A DNA stretch of 64,000 nt from Polyangium sp. 6x1. Lineage in GTDB: Bacteria; Myxococcota_A; Polyangia; Polyangiales; Polyangiaceae. Where the stretch lies: positions 62,001 to 126,000 of the forward strand of contig NZ_JARZHH010000007.1 of assembly GCF_029946515.1 (NCBI RefSeq), given 5' to 3'. A program made the position numbers and the translations under genes. Within the stretch, counting starts at the first letter, position 1. Each line of letters opens with the position of its first letter. Of this stretch, positions 1-9,149 are shown one piece after another. The notes beneath the pieces were generated by a model. The model made no database searches. It saw only the letters and a program-made list of their open reading frames with translations, and was not told the origin of the DNA.

Positions 1-1373
1 TATTTCAGGAGGTCCCGGACGGTGCTCCACGCACCACCGGCCGGACGCACCGCGCGGATCGGGGTGTTCAGCGCCATTGCGACGGGCGCGATCTTGCCGT
101 CGACGTCGAACGCGTACGGCCGCGCGTAGTTGTCGCGCATCGCGCGCGCGAAGTCGAATGTCGTCCGCGTCATTCCGAGCGGCCCGAATACGCGCGTCGC
201 CATCACCTGATCGTAGGCCGCGCCGAGCTCGAGCCCGGGAAAGGCCACGTGGCCACCGACCAGCCCCGCCGCCGCGGCAATGGGGTTCGAATACTGGTAC
301 ATCTCGCCAAACTTGCTCGTCGGCTGCATCCTGCCGAGAATCGTGAGCGCGAGCGCCGGCGTCGCGCCCGCGGGCCCGAGCAACCACTCGAGATCGTGGC
401 GCGGCAGCCCAGTACATGCGCACAAGAGGTGCTTGACCTGGACCTTGCTCGTGGTGTCGGGGTCGCCGAGCTTGAACTCCGGCAAGAGCGTGGTGACCGG
501 GGTCTCCCAGCTCAGCTTGCCCTCGTCGACCAGCTTCCCCAGCATCAGCGTGGTGAGCGACTTGGTGTTCGACGCGATGAGGTACGTCGTGTCCGCGTCG
601 ACCAACGCCTGCTTGCCGAGCTCGCGGACGCCAAACCCGCCGGCGAACACGACCTCGCCATCTTGCACCACGCCGATCGAAATGCCGGGGACGGAGAGCG
701 TCTGCTGGGCCCGGGTGATGAAGGCCTCGAGCTCGGCGACCCGCGCTGCATCGAGCTTATGCGCTTTGCGCCCCGCGAAGGTTTCGCGCACGTAGCCTTT
801 CGGCAAGAGCTGGTCGAACACGAGCGCGAGCTGGGCCTCGCGTTTCCCGGCGACCGCATTCGCCATATCGGAGATCCGCACGGTCCACCGATCGCCATGC
901 CGCATCGTCCGCGCGGTGACCGTACGAAGCTCGTTCGGCGAGGTCTGGTAGGTGTACGTGCGCTGGTCCTGCCAGCCGTCTTTGTTCGGCGTGGGCCAGG
1001 TCGACCGAAGCGGCCATTCCGCGTCCGGCCGATACGCTGCCCACGCCTCGGCGAGCGCGGCCTCCGCGTCCTTCGCCTGGGCGTCGACCAGCGCAATCCA
1101 CGAACCGCCCTCGGGGGCTTCAAGGATCACCGCATTGCCATTTTCGCGCAGCGACCAGCCCGCTGGCGCGATGAAGGTATGGCCGGCGGCCGTCTTGCTC
1201 GGCGTATCCGCGGAGAGCGTTTGCGCGGAGGCCGGTTGCACCGCGGCCGGTTGCACCGCGGCCGGTTGTACCGCGACCGGCGCGGGTTGCTTCGCCACAG
1301 GAGCCTTCGGCGAAAGGTCCGGCGAGGTACAGCCGATGGCAGCGAGGAGGACTGTGACAAAGAGGGATCGCAC
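1..1373 (-). CDS. Serine hydrolase, beta-lactamase/PBP-like lipoprotein (3' end cut by window)
   Basis: The minus-strand frame is open from a GTG at 1373 to the window edge, so about 457 residues are visible and the C-terminus is missing. The N-terminus is a lipoprotein signal ending in AAIGC (Cys15), followed by a repeated VQPAA linker. Residues 60-200 form an uncharacterised N-terminal domain. From about residue 210 it is a class C beta-lactamase/DD-peptidase-type serine hydrolase, with the nucleophile motif SNTK at 268-271 and YSN at 361-363; the third KTG/HxG motif lies beyond the window. It is probably an envelope-anchored esterase or peptidase, and the substrate cannot be told. A GTG six codons further upstream is an alternative start. 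Confidence 0.85.
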   Translation of the reverse strand, partial: MRSLFVTVLLAAIGCTSPDLSPKAPVAKQPAPVAVQPAAVQPAAVQPASAQTLSADTPSKTAAGHTFIAPAGWSLRENGNAVILEAPEGGSWIALVDAQAKDAEAALAEAWAAYRPDAEWPLRSTWPTPNKDGWQDQRTYTYQTSPNELRTVTARTMRHGDRWTVRISDMANAVAGKREAQLALVFDQLLPKGYVRETFAGRKAHKLDAARVAELEAFITRAQQTLSVPGISIGVVQDGEVVFAGGFGVRELGKQALVDADTTYLIASNTKSLTTLMLGKLVDEGKLSWETPVTTLLPEFKLGDPDTTSKVQVKHLLCACTGLPRHDLEWLLGPAGATPALALTILGRMQPTSKFGEMYQYSNPIAAAAGLVGGHVAFPGLELGAAYDQVMATRVFGPLGMTRTTFDFARAMRDNYARPYAFDVDGKIAPVAMALNTPIRAVRPAGGAWSTVRDLLK

Positions 1374-1454
1374 GGGCGCCGAGCATAGCACCGACGTTCC
1401 GAGATTGCAGAGGGCGAAATGCTGCTGCTCGAGTCGAGGTCGCGTCTCCCTGAC

Positions 1455-1648
1455 CTACGCCACGTGCCCCACCGTGATGACCACATTCCCCCGCTTGCGG
1501 CCTTTGTCCACATACCGGTGGGCCTCGACGATCTCCTCCAAGGGATGAGAGCAATCGATCACCGGCCTGATCTCCCCCCGGCGCGGAGGTTCGCTCTTCT
1601 CATGAGAACCTCCGGCGGACCATACTTGGTGCAGACAACGGCTCTCAC
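1455..1648 (-). pseudogene. Remnant of zinc-type (MDR) quinone/alcohol oxidoreductase with the middle deleted
   Basis: Two pieces of one medium-chain dehydrogenase survive in different frames. From the GTG at 1648 the first residues read [15 protein letters not shown], the classic N-terminus of NADPH:quinone-oxidoreductase-like MDR proteins. Some 40 bp later the frame changes and the sequence resumes with [20 protein letters not shown] followed by a [10 protein letters not shown] motif, which is the family's C-terminus, ending at the TAG at 1455. The roughly 270 residues expected between them, including the NADP-binding domain, are gone. This is a decayed gene with a large internal deletion. 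Confidence 0.75.
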
Positions 1649-1799
1649 CTTCAGCCCCTTTTTGCTCGGATTTCTGCCTCGGCGCGTAGCATGCTTCCCC
1701 TGCGGCGGCCCCAATTACGTATGGACCGCATCCGAGCACTGCCGCCGTGACATCTCCCGACGGAACCGGGGACCGCTGGCCAGGGGCTACCAGGTTGGC

Positions 1800-2684
1800 T
1801 CAGCCGCGAGGGCGATTCTGGATGGCATTGAACACGGCGGCCATTTCATCGGTACCGTGTCCGAGCTCCAGCGCCCGTTTGAAGTAGGACAGGATGAGCT
1901 CCGGGATGCGCCGGTCAACGTTGTTCTCCTGGCTGACGCGGACGATGTGCTGGAGGCACCCCGTGTGGACGTCCAGCGTGGCGTCGGTCCCCTTGAAGTC
2001 GCCGGTGGCCAGCATTTTCGTGCACATGTCGGCGGTGATCGCGATGACCGGCAAAATCGCCTGGAAGCCGGCGCGGTAGGCGTCGAGGGGGAACTTTTCC
2101 GACGCGCAGATCGCCGCCCCGTGCAAGAACGACAGGGTAGCGCCGTAGAAGCACTCCAGGACTGCGCAATCGAGCGTGGCCGCGGCCCCGATGGGCTCGC
2201 CGACGTGGGCACTGGCCCCGCCGAGCACGCGCAGCGTCGACGCGTGGCGCTCGTAGAGACCCTTGGAACCGGAGTACAACACCGCCGTCTCCTCGCGACC
2301 GATGTAGCTGGGGTAAACGAGGATGCACCCATCCAGGTAGTTGATCCCATGCTCCGACGCCCACGCCGCCCCGCTGCGGGCGTCATTGGGCGTACCGCTG
2401 GTGAGTTGCACCAACGTCCGGCCCTTCGCGGCCTGGGCCACGAGGGGTGTATGGAGGACCTGATCGCTGGCTTCGTAGTTCGACACCACGACGATCGTCA
2501 GATCGCTCTCGCTGCACGCCTGCGCGGGCGTCTCCGCCACCTTCGCCTGGCCTTGAAATGGCTCGGCCTTGCTTGGAGTCCGGTTCCAAACGGTCACCCG
2601 ATGACCGGCGTTGATGTAGGCGCGCGCCAGCGCCGAGCCCATTTGACCCAAACCAACAATCGATACGGTCTCCTTGTGTGACAT
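1800..2684 (-). CDS. NAD(P)-dependent oxidoreductase, imine-reductase-like
   Basis: A 294-residue protein with an N-terminal Rossmann fold (GLGQMG at residues 11-16, then NRT as the NADP-type phosphate-binding turn) of the 6-phosphogluconate/beta-hydroxyacid dehydrogenase superfamily. The segment YLDGCILVYPSYIG is typical of imine reductases, and the all-helical C-terminal half fits their dimerisation domain. It would reduce a C=N or C=O bond with NADPH in the cytoplasm; the natural substrate is unknown. The start is set by GGAGG seven bases ahead of the ATG. It lies just upstream, in transcription order, of the MDR oxidoreductase remnant. Confidence 0.85.
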   Translation of the reverse strand: MSHKETVSIVGLGQMGSALARAYINAGHRVTVWNRTPSKAEPFQGQAKVAETPAQACSESDLTIVVVSNYEASDQVLHTPLVAQAAKGRTLVQLTSGTPNDARSGAAWASEHGINYLDGCILVYPSYIGREETAVLYSGSKGLYERHASTLRVLGGASAHVGEPIGAAATLDCAVLECFYGATLSFLHGAAICASEKFPLDAYRAGFQAILPVIAITADMCTKMLATGDFKGTDATLDVHTGCLQHIVRVSQENNVDRRIPELILSYFKRALELGHGTDEMAAVFNAIQNRPRG

Positions 2685-3049
2685 AGATTACCTCCAACAA
2701 AACCGGTAGATGCCTGAAACCTTGGAGCAGCCCTGGTCAAGCATACCAGACCCGGTTCCCGAAGGGATGGTTGGAAAGGTGCCGTAGGGTCGATCCCCTC
2801 ACCGATGAGCTCGCAGCGTGCGCCGAGGCTCTCCGCGCGGATTCGATCTCGAAAGAGAAAAATTGAACCAGGCATTTCTGCTGCTGCTTGGTTTCTCAAG
2901 GAGATTCGCGAATGGTTACGAGTGCCTCGATGATTTCACAGCGTCTGCGTAGCTCTTGCCGCGGACGCCGCGGTAGCCCGCCGCGAGCGCGATCGTGGTC
3001 GGGCGCGCTTCCCCACGGGCGCGAGATGATTTACGTTCGAACCATCCGC
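2685..3049. other. Intergenic region with a possible coding remnant
   Basis: 365 bp between divergent genes. On the plus strand about 2711-2866 an open frame without a start reads protein-like (for example WLERCRRVDPLTDELAACAE) and ends at TGA 2864-2866. It could be the tail of a lost gene, but I recognise no family. No clear terminator or promoter was found. Confidence 0.3.
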
Positions 3050-3622
3050 ATGAACTCGAACCAAAACACGCTTTCTTTGACCGCCCTCGCCCTCGCCGTC
3101 TCCTTCGCCGCCGCCTGTTCGTCCGAGGTCGGCGGCTCTTCCACGTCGTCGTCGTCTTCGTCGTCGTCTTCGTCCGGAGGCGGCGTGATGCACAACGACC
3201 TCTTCGCGTGCGGCGTGATGCCCGATTGCGAGCAGATCAGCATTCACATCTCCCCGGAACCTGAGTGGGCCCTCGTCTGCTCCGCGAAGCTCATCGTCTC
3301 CCAGCAGCCGGGTGTGCTGAGCGCGCTCGAAAACCCTGGTCCCGTCATCTCGCAGACCGAACGGATCATCATCGTGCAGGGCGACGGCAAGGCCCTCGTG
3401 CAATCGCGCCACCGGGAGTGCGGCACGGATAGCTGCTGGGAGCCCTCCTCGGCGCATCAAATCTGCGACCTCGTCCTCGGTAACAATGTCGCGGCCGGCT
3501 GCGCGGCCATGGACGACATGACGTGCCGGTGGTCGCCCTGGGGCCCCGGAGGGCTCGAGAACTGCATGGACGTCGACGACTGGAGCTGCGACGACGTCGC
3601 GGCGGTCCTCCAGCCGAAGTAG
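3050..3622 (+). CDS. Hypothetical Cys-rich lipoprotein
   Basis: A 190-residue secreted lipoprotein of unknown function. The signal peptide runs from MNSNQNTLSLTA to the lipobox AAAC, followed by a Ser-rich linker (about ten Ser encoded by TCG/TCT repeats, 3140-3175) that spaces the domain from the membrane. The mature domain has several Cys (CGVMPDC, CGTDSC, and two more near the C-terminus) that could form disulfides. An ATG at 3026 is an alternative start, and no strong ribosome site marks either. Confidence 0.75.
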   Translation: MNSNQNTLSLTALALAVSFAAACSSEVGGSSTSSSSSSSSSSGGGVMHNDLFACGVMPDCEQISIHISPEPEWALVCSAKLIVSQQPGVLSALENPGPVISQTERIIIVQGDGKALVQSRHRECGTDSCWEPSSAHQICDLVLGNNVAAGCAAMDDMTCRWSPWGPGGLENCMDVDDWSCDDVAAVLQPK

Positions 3623-3810
3623 CGGGGCACGTCAGCTGTGCGACCTCTCCTTCTCAGGCACCCACATGCGTATCACGGCTCGCACCTCGTAGCGTGCGTT
3701 ATGCAACCTGGCAACGTAGCGCCCGATCTCCAGCCCCGCCTTCGTGCTCTCAGGGAAATCAGAACCTTTTCGGGCCAGCCTGGTGTGGTACCACTGCGCT
3801 CCCGACGCCT

Positions 3811-4659
3811 ATGGCCTCCCATCCAGGGTTCCCGCTCCGCTTTGCTCCAGGGCAGTTCTTCGGACGATTCGAAGGGCGCCGCGAGGCGGGCGAGTTCCGG
3901 CTGGCGCACTTGGCGCCCACCGTGCCCGAGCGCGAAGTGGAGACCCACACGCATGATGACGGGCATTTCGTCCTTCTGCTCGAGGGGCTCTACATATCCT
4001 CGGCGTCCGGCGCCCCTGCGGTGTGCGCTGCGCCAAGCCTGATTTACAACCCGCAGGGCACCACCCATCGCGACCGCTTCAAGGGTGACCACGGGCGCTT
4101 CTTCACCATCTCGCTGTCCGAAACCGCGCTGCGCCACGTCTCCGACCTGCTGGTCCTACCGCCTGCTGCGCGCTTCCTGGGCGCAGGAGCAACACGCATT
4201 GCACGGCGCCTCGCCATGGAGTGTGCGTTCTGGGACGGGGTCTCGCCGCTGTCCGCGGAGTGGCTTTGCCTGGAATTGCTTGGTCAGACGGCTTGCGCGC
4301 AGAAGCCCGAGAGTCGGGGCGTACCTGGATGGCTGGCTGCCGTGCGGGACCTCATCCACGATCGTTGCACCGACGATCTCGGCGTGGGAGCGCTCGCGGA
4401 GGCGGCCGGCGTTCATCCTGTCTATCTGGCGCGGCAGTTTCGCCGGCATTTTCATTGCTCCCCGGGAGAGTACCTGCGTGGTTGCAGGCTCGAGCGCGCC
4501 GCTTTGTTGCTCCGCTACAGCCGGCTTCCCCTTGCGGAGGTGGCGCTCCGCACCGGCTTCGCGGACCAGAGCCATTTCACCAAGGCGTTCGGCCGCGCCT
4601 ACCGTCTGCCGCCGCGTGGCTACCGCGCCGCGCACGGTCGCTTCCCGCTGGCGCGCTAG
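3811..4659 (+). CDS. AraC-family transcriptional regulator
   Basis: 282 residues. The N-terminal half carries a cupin-type sensor segment (ETHTHDDGHFVLLLEG), and the C-terminal 100 residues form the double helix-turn-helix of AraC/XylS proteins: LAEAAGVHPVYLARQFRRHF for the first helix pair and VALRTGFADQSHFTKAFGR for the second. The start was chosen at ATG 3811 because the protein similarity begins there; the frame is open further upstream. It lies 105 bp ahead of a serine hydrolase and a phosphotriesterase-like gene on the same strand and probably controls them (inference). Confidence 0.88.
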   Translation: MASHPGFPLRFAPGQFFGRFEGRREAGEFRLAHLAPTVPEREVETHTHDDGHFVLLLEGLYISSASGAPAVCAAPSLIYNPQGTTHRDRFKGDHGRFFTISLSETALRHVSDLLVLPPAARFLGAGATRIARRLAMECAFWDGVSPLSAEWLCLELLGQTACAQKPESRGVPGWLAAVRDLIHDRCTDDLGVGALAEAAGVHPVYLARQFRRHFHCSPGEYLRGCRLERAALLLRYSRLPLAEVALRTGFADQSHFTKAFGRAYRLPPRGYRAAHGRFPLAR

Positions 4660-4764
4660 CGGGAGGCGAACGCCCGCGGACCGTGGTTGCATTTTGACAA
4701 GAACGGCCCCGGCGAGGGCGCTACCGTCCCCCCCACGCCACCTCGGCCTGGAAGGAGTGAAGGG

Positions 4765-5904
4765 ATGGTAAAACGTCTACGTCGGAGCATGCTGCTGGCC
4801 ATGGGCATGGTGATGCCGTTCATGCTGGGTGCTGCCGCCACCGATTGCGCGGCGCCTCAGGTACGGGAGGATGGCTTTCGCGCCGGCACGACGGCGGACG
4901 CGGGCCTGGCCCCAGATCGCCTGCAGGCCATGGAGGCCGCCATTCGCAAGGGCGAGTTCCAGTCCATCACCAGCGTGCTGATCGCCCGCCACGACAAGCT
5001 GGTGTACGAGCAGTATTTCGATGAAGACGGCGTGGAGGGCATGCGCAACACGCGCTCCGCCACCAAGACCGTCGCCAGCATGCTCGCGGGCATCGCCATC
5101 GCGCAGGCCAAATTGCCCGATGTGCAGGCGCCCATTCTGCCGTTTCTCGCGGACAAGCAGCCCGTGGAGAACCCGGATCCGCGCAAGCAGAAAATCACCG
5201 TCGAAGACCTGCTCACCATGAGCTCGTTGCTGGAGTGCAACGACTGGTCCGAGTATTCGCGGGGCAACGAGGAGCGCATGTACCTCATCGAGGATTGGGT
5301 GAAGTTCTTCCTCGATTTACCCATCCGCGGATTTCCCGCCTGGGTGCCCAAACCGGAGAGCTCGCCCTACGGCCGGAGCTTCAGCTACTGCACGGCGGGC
5401 GTCACGACCTTGGGTGCCGTGCTCCAGAAGGCTGCGGGGAAACCGCTGCAGGATCTCGCCCGGGATGCGCTGTTCCAGCCGCTCGGCATCACCAAGGTCG
5501 AATGGCAATTCTCACCGCTCGGGCTGGCGCAGGCGGGCGGCGGCCTGTCCTTGCGTAGCCGCGATCTGCTGAAGCTCGGCCAGCTCTACTTGAATGGTGG
5601 CGTCTGGAACAAGCAGCGCATCGTGCCCGCCGAGTGGGTGAAGGCTTCCACCCAGCCACATGCGCAAATCGACGAGAGCACCCGCTACGGTTACCTGTGG
5701 TGGTTGCACGATTTGCCTACCAGCCGTGGGACTCACCATTCGTTCGCCATGAACGGCACGGGCGGCAATACGGTGCAGGTCTTCCCGGAGCAGGACATGG
5801 TGGTGGTCATCACGACTGTCAATTATGGCGTGCGCAATGCCCCCCGCATCACCATGCGCCTGCTGACGGACTACATCCTGCCGGCAACGGAGGCTGGCCG
5901 CTGA
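4765..5904 (+). CDS. Serine hydrolase, class C beta-lactamase-like
   Basis: 379 residues with an N-terminal export signal. The nucleophile motif is SATK at 98-101. The second motif, normally YxN, appears as YCT in [12 protein letters not shown], and a third motif is seen as [11 protein letters not shown] near the C-terminus. The family includes esterases, D-aminopeptidases and 6-aminohexanoate-dimer hydrolases. The start follows GAAGGAG by seven bases. It sits between an AraC regulator and a phosphotriesterase-like amidohydrolase, so it may cleave an ester or amide in the same catabolic route (inference). Confidence 0.87.
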   Translation: MVKRLRRSMLLAMGMVMPFMLGAAATDCAAPQVREDGFRAGTTADAGLAPDRLQAMEAAIRKGEFQSITSVLIARHDKLVYEQYFDEDGVEGMRNTRSATKTVASMLAGIAIAQAKLPDVQAPILPFLADKQPVENPDPRKQKITVEDLLTMSSLLECNDWSEYSRGNEERMYLIEDWVKFFLDLPIRGFPAWVPKPESSPYGRSFSYCTAGVTTLGAVLQKAAGKPLQDLARDALFQPLGITKVEWQFSPLGLAQAGGGLSLRSRDLLKLGQLYLNGGVWNKQRIVPAEWVKASTQPHAQIDESTRYGYLWWLHDLPTSRGTHHSFAMNGTGGNTVQVFPEQDMVVVITTVNYGVRNAPRITMRLLTDYILPATEAGR

Positions 5905-5997
5905 ACCTGGCGCGAGAAGGCGGGCAGGTGTCGCCAGGCGCCCGGCGCTCGTACCGAAGGCAATTCAGGCTATACTGGCCGCTCGCAGGAGGTGGCG

Positions 5998-7053
5998 ATG
6001 CAGGACGAACGCGTGGGCAAGGTGCAGACGGTTCTGGGGTTGATCGAGCCGGAGCAGATGGGGACGACCCTGATGCACGAGCACTTGCTCATCGACATGC
6101 AGTGCCGCTATTTGCCGCCCGAGGGCGATCCCTCGCTCGGCGAGCTGCCTTATGCCATCGAGCGGCGCATGGATGTCCTCTCGGATCCCGCTGGCAACCG
6201 CGACAACGTCATGCTTCTCGACGAGCAGGAGGCCATCGCGGAGATCCTCGAGTTCAAAAAGGCGGGCGGAGGAACGGTCGTCGACACAACCACCCTCGGG
6301 ATCGGCCGCGATCCGCGGGCGCTCGCGCGCATCGCCGAGACCACGGGGCTGCATGTCACCATGGGCGCAGGTTACTACGCCGCGGTCTCCCACCCGGCCG
6401 ACATGGATGCGTTGAGCGAGGACGAGATCTACGAGCAGATCATGCGCGAGGTGAACGAAGGGGTCGACGGCACGGGCATCAAGTGCGGTCACATCGGCGA
6501 GATCGGCGTCGACGCGATGACCCCCAATGAAATGAAGGTGGTGCGCGCCGCCGCCCGCGCCCAGGGCGCCACGGGCGCCATGTTGAACATCCACCAGATC
6601 TACATGGTCCTCAGGCGCCAGGGGCACGCCATTGCGGACGCCATCGAGGCCGCGGGAGGCGATCTGAGCCGTACGGTCTTCAGTCACATGGACGGGAGCG
6701 AGGAGGATCTCGAATATCAGACCAGCCTGATCCGGCGCGGCGTCACCATTGAATACGACGTGTTCGGCATGGAGTCCTACTGGGCGCGCTTCGACATGCA
6801 AATGCCGCAGGACGACACGCGGATCCGGGCGGTCAAGCACCTCTTCGACGCGGGCCACGGCGACCAAGTGCTCGTCGCCCAGGACATCTGCATGAAGATG
6901 ATGCTCGAGGGCCGCGGCGGCTGGGGCTATGGTCACATCCTCAAGCGGGTCGTGCCGCGCTTCCGCAAGGTGGGCTTGAGTGACGCCGAGCTGCGCAAGC
7001 TGCTCATCGACAACCCCCGCCGCTTGCTGCCCTTCACGAAGCCAAAGGCGTGA
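5998..7053 (+). CDS. Phosphotriesterase-family amidohydrolase
   Basis: 351 residues forming a phosphotriesterase-like TIM barrel. Candidate binuclear metal ligands are all present in order: HEH at 27-29 (MHEHLLIDM), the carbamylated-Lys position in TGIKCGHIGEIG, His in MLNIHQIY, His in VFSHMDGS, and Asp in LVAQDICMK. Relatives hydrolyse lactones or phosphotriesters; the true substrate is not evident. AGGAGG five bases before ATG 5998 decides the start over an in-frame GTG at 5992. It is 93 bp downstream of the serine hydrolase and likely co-transcribed with it. Confidence 0.88.
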   Translation: MQDERVGKVQTVLGLIEPEQMGTTLMHEHLLIDMQCRYLPPEGDPSLGELPYAIERRMDVLSDPAGNRDNVMLLDEQEAIAEILEFKKAGGGTVVDTTTLGIGRDPRALARIAETTGLHVTMGAGYYAAVSHPADMDALSEDEIYEQIMREVNEGVDGTGIKCGHIGEIGVDAMTPNEMKVVRAAARAQGATGAMLNIHQIYMVLRRQGHAIADAIEAAGGDLSRTVFSHMDGSEEDLEYQTSLIRRGVTIEYDVFGMESYWARFDMQMPQDDTRIRAVKHLFDAGHGDQVLVAQDICMKMMLEGRGGWGYGHILKRVVPRFRKVGLSDAELRKLLIDNPRRLLPFTKPKA

Positions 7054-7213
7054 AGACGGCCGTGATAGGGCCTTCTCTTGATGACGAGGTTTCTCGTTCC
7101 CGTTTCCAGAAACAAGCTGCGACGCGCACCGCAAAACCGGGCCGGCGTCGGGCGAAGTGGGTGGATGGGAAGCTACGCGGCGCCGGTCGGAAAGGGCGGG
7201 CCGTTTGCCCTGC

Positions 7214-7651
7214 TCACTGTCCCGCTTTCCATTCCCCTGCAGGCACACCCTCTTTGCACGCCTTGGCCGCCGCATCCGCCGCCATGGGGAGCGGGCCGTC
7301 GTTGTAGTAGATCTTCGTTCCCTCCGGGGTCGCGCAGGATCCGACGCGCTTGTCTGCCGGACACGCCTCCATCTTGAATTCGCCGGTGCACATGTTCTTG
7401 AGGAAGTCCGCGCCTGCCGCCGAGATGTTCGCATCGCCGAACTGCCGGCAGATGCTTTCGGCCTTGATGACGTTGCAGGAGGCGACCTTGGCGGGCTCTG
7501 CTTTCTTTTCGGCCTTCTGCTCGGCCTTGCCTTCCGGCTTCGCCTCTCCGGGCTTGGCGCCCTCCGCCGCGGGCTTGTTATCGCAGCCCGCACCAAACAT
7601 TCCAAAAATCACAATGGCGACAAGGGTAAGGGACGTCCGCGTGCTGATCAT
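7214..7651 (-). CDS. Hypothetical lipoprotein
   Basis: 145 residues. The signal peptide ends with the lipobox GAGC at about residue 23, followed by a Lys/Glu/Ala-rich linker (repeated KAEKKAEPAK type) likely to be extended or helical. The mature domain contains Cys at CNVIKAESICRQF, CTGEFKMEAC and the C-terminus, compatible with disulfides. No function can be assigned. Confidence 0.75.
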   Translation of the reverse strand: MISTRTSLTLVAIVIFGMFGAGCDNKPAAEGAKPGEAKPEGKAEQKAEKKAEPAKVASCNVIKAESICRQFGDANISAAGADFLKNMCTGEFKMEACPADKRVGSCATPEGTKIYYNDGPLPMAADAAAKACKEGVPAGEWKAGQ

Positions 7652-7857
7652 GAGATACGCCTTTCTTTTCCTGCGTTCGGGGCGTGCGAATACTCCCGAT
7701 GTCAGGCGTGGTCAAGGGGAATGATTGCATGGCGGTTCTCCTCGGCAAACCGAGGACGAAGCGACGAACCCCTCAACGTTATAAACCGCAGTGCCCTGCC
7801 ATCCAATCGCGCACACGTCCTTGATTTCGTGCCGACGGGGCGCACCTTCAGAATGAT

Positions 7858-8397
7858 TCAGGCTCCCCGTAGACTCGTCCGCAACCGCTGCACCTCGACA
7901 CGCGCCAGGTAACGCCGAACATCTCCGATCCCATCGAGCGCCCGCTCGATCCATGCCTGCTCCACCTCACCATCGCTGAGCAGATACTCCTCGACGATGA
8001 TCTCCCGCGGCACATCGAGAGCGGTGAGCAGCAAAGCGACCGCTACGCCCGTCCTGTCCTTCCCGGATGTGCAATGGAGCATCACTGGAAATGCAGGCGC
8101 GTCGCAGACGGCCTGAGCTACCGCGTTGAGCCATCGGCGTACGGTGGGATCCGTCGTATCGTACTTCTCATACGAGTTCGGAATGGAAACGTGGCGATAC
8201 TCGGCCCCGAATGTCTGCCGATCCGGCCCCTGCCGAAGGTTCACGATCGTTCCAGGATTGGAGATCTCGGCAGCCTCTTGGACGGCGTCCAGCTTTCCGC
8301 CACGAAGCAGCCGGCCTGCGGGGAGCAGATCTCCCCTTCCAAGGAGAGTGATCCACTCGCCGACGTCGCGGAAATTCACGCACGACATACACGACAC
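7858..8397 (-). CDS. Protein tyrosine/serine phosphatase, Tyr_phosphatase3-like
   Basis: 179 residues with the cysteine-phosphatase P-loop HCTSGKDRTG (Cys109 nucleophile, Arg115), preceded by NFRDVGEW, which matches the NFRDLGG entry motif of Tyr/Ser phosphatases of the Y_phosphatase3/DSP type. It has no signal peptide and is likely cytoplasmic. The ATG lies 3 bp after the stop of the upstream DUF4336 gene, so the two are almost certainly translated from one mRNA. Confidence 0.88.
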   Translation of the reverse strand: MSCMSCVNFRDVGEWITLLGRGDLLPAGRLLRGGKLDAVQEAAEISNPGTIVNLRQGPDRQTFGAEYRHVSIPNSYEKYDTTDPTVRRWLNAVAQAVCDAPAFPVMLHCTSGKDRTGVAVALLLTALDVPREIIVEEYLLSDGEVEQAWIERALDGIGDVRRYLARVEVQRLRTSLRGA

Positions 8398-8400
8398 ATC

Positions 8401-9102
8401 CTACACCTCCACGCCCTCCAGTCGCCAGGCTTGTGCGAGGCGGTCGCGGCAACCTTCTTCGATGACGTCGGCATGCGCTACCATGAGACGTTGGGCCGGT
8501 CGCTCCAGCATGGCGTGGATGGAGCGCGCGGCCGCGTTCTTATCCGGAATCTTCTTTTTGACGTCGGGAGGTACGCGCAGCCGCTCGTAGCAGCCGAGCA
8601 TGCGCGCGGCATAACGCCAGGTCCAGTGGTCCTTGGCGCCAGCACAAAGGACGATGTCTGCGCCCAGCAGGGTTTGCGTTGGCCGATGGTAGAGCACGGT
8701 CTCGTCGAGAAACGGCACACCCAGAAGTGGCAAGACATCAAATTCGGCAACCTGCTCGCCGAATTGGGCGCCGTGGATATCCACGTGGATTCTCAAAGCC
8801 TTGTTCTTGTTTCGCGCGGACGCCGGTCCCACCACCTGCGCCTCAGGGAAATGGGCCGCCGCCTCGGGTGTACCAAGATGATGAAAGCAGTTGGGGACCA
8901 AAAGCCAGCGCACTGGGCCCAGGGCTCGTAGCTGCTCTGCCAACGCATCGGTGGGAGGGGCCGGACTGTGGAGGAGCAAACTGCCGTCGTCGAGGCGTAC
9001 GACCGTGGTGCGAGCGCGCAGCCGTACCCCGCTGAACCACACGGGGCGGTCGAGGCTCCAGATCCTGTCATCGACAACGTTGGTGAGAGCGCTCATAGGC
9101 AT
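8401..9102 (-). CDS. DUF4336 family protein (metallo-beta-lactamase-like fold)
   Basis: 233 residues. Motifs such as TTVVRLDDGSLLLHSP, ALGPVRWLLVPN and CFHHLGTPEA are characteristic of DUF4336, a divergent metallo-beta-lactamase-like family in which part of the metal site is lost. The function is unknown. The ATG at 9102 is preceded by AAGGAG at 12 bases; ATG 9096 is an alternative. It is the first gene of a pair with the phosphatase. Confidence 0.75.
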   Translation of the reverse strand: MPMSALTNVVDDRIWSLDRPVWFSGVRLRARTTVVRLDDGSLLLHSPAPPTDALAEQLRALGPVRWLLVPNCFHHLGTPEAAAHFPEAQVVGPASARNKNKALRIHVDIHGAQFGEQVAEFDVLPLLGVPFLDETVLYHRPTQTLLGADIVLCAGAKDHWTWRYAARMLGCYERLRVPPDVKKKIPDKNAAARSIHAMLERPAQRLMVAHADVIEEGCRDRLAQAWRLEGVEV

Positions 9103-9149
9103 GCGGACGGTCGACTCCTTGGCGGCGAAGGCTTTCAAACGGCCCGTTG

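Noticed and set aside
1200-1290. Short tandem repeat, possible CRISPR
   Set aside because: It is the VQPAA linker of the serine-hydrolase lipoprotein (15-bp codon repeats), with no spacers.
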